Origin: Ruminococcus sp. UBA4275
GTDB lineage: Bacteria > Bacillota > Clostridia > Oscillospirales > Ruminococcaceae
Length of the DNA stretch: 32,329 bases
NCBI GenBank assembly: GCA_002395085.1
Contig: DGVV01000067.1
Location: forward strand, 1 to 32,329
Direction: 5' to 3'
The translations under genes were made by a program, and so were the position numbers. The notes beneath the pieces were generated by a model, which saw only the letters and a program-made list of their open reading frames with translations, did no database searches and was not told the origin of the DNA. This document shows positions 32,282-32,329 of the stretch, piece after piece. Positions within the stretch are counted from its first letter, which is position 1. Each line of letters begins with the position of its first letter.

Positions 32282-32329
32282 CAGCTTGTCGATAAAGGTA
32301 TCGCTGCGCGATGATTATAATGGGGCGCT
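32281..32329. repeat. 49-bp repeat, right copy
   Basis: Exact inverted copy of bases 1-49. As on the left, it starts at the end of a gene's terminator hairpin (sharing one base with it) and points away from the gene. Confidence 0.9.

Noticed and set aside
1..32329. Terminal inverted repeats as the ends of a giant transposon
   Set aside because: No transposase, integrase or target-site duplication is visible, and the contents are core sporulation and glycogen genes.

Overview
The window looks like a complete stretch of chromosome from a GC-rich, spore-forming gut Firmicute of the Ruminococcus/Oscillospiraceae type. The evidence is three hallmark sporulation genes (spoIIE, spoIVA, sipL), a clostridial glycogen operon with the paired subunits glgC and glgD, strong AGGAGG ribosome sites, and a secreted protein with a dockerin-like tail. 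I see no rRNA, tRNA, CRISPR array, transposase or phage gene. The two ends carry the same 49-bp sequence in inverted orientation, so the window probably ends where a dispersed repeat broke the assembly.

Layout, left to right. (1) 95-4098, minus strand: response regulator, sensor kinase and HtrA-type protease in one operon resembling a secretion-stress circuit. (2) 4112-8125, minus strand: a four-gene operon encoding a P-loop ATPase, a helical-repeat protein, a non-canonical Hsp90 and a small membrane protein. This is the best candidate here for an undescribed system. (3) 8129-11953, plus strand: four genes behind a SigE-like promoter (a Pro-rich/beta-sandwich protein, a SpoIID-like protein with peptidoglycan-binding repeats, a second peptidoglycan-binding protein and a YtvI-like membrane protein), probably made in the mother cell. 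(4) 12201-13686: a small DUF378 membrane protein and an aldose epimerase. (5) 13766-16860, minus strand: sipL-spoIVA, the spore-coat foundation pair. (6) 16981-20100, minus strand: a surface protein followed by a haem/flavin membrane protein, behind a promoter with tandem DtxR-like boxes, suggesting metal-responsive redox or iron uptake. (7) 20231-26709, minus strand: glgB-glgC-glgD-glgA. (8) 26843-29172, minus strand: spoIIE with a Spo0A-type promoter. (9) 29200-30670: an AT-rich upstream region, a near-consensus promoter and a secreted dockerin-like protein. (10) 30848-32248: a NudC-type Nudix hydrolase fused to a histidine phosphatase.

Several vegetative promoters share the form TTGCNN - 17 bp - TAtaaT, and two putative SigE promoters share a 14-bp spacer. 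All functions are read from motifs and general knowledge of the families; no database search was possible.
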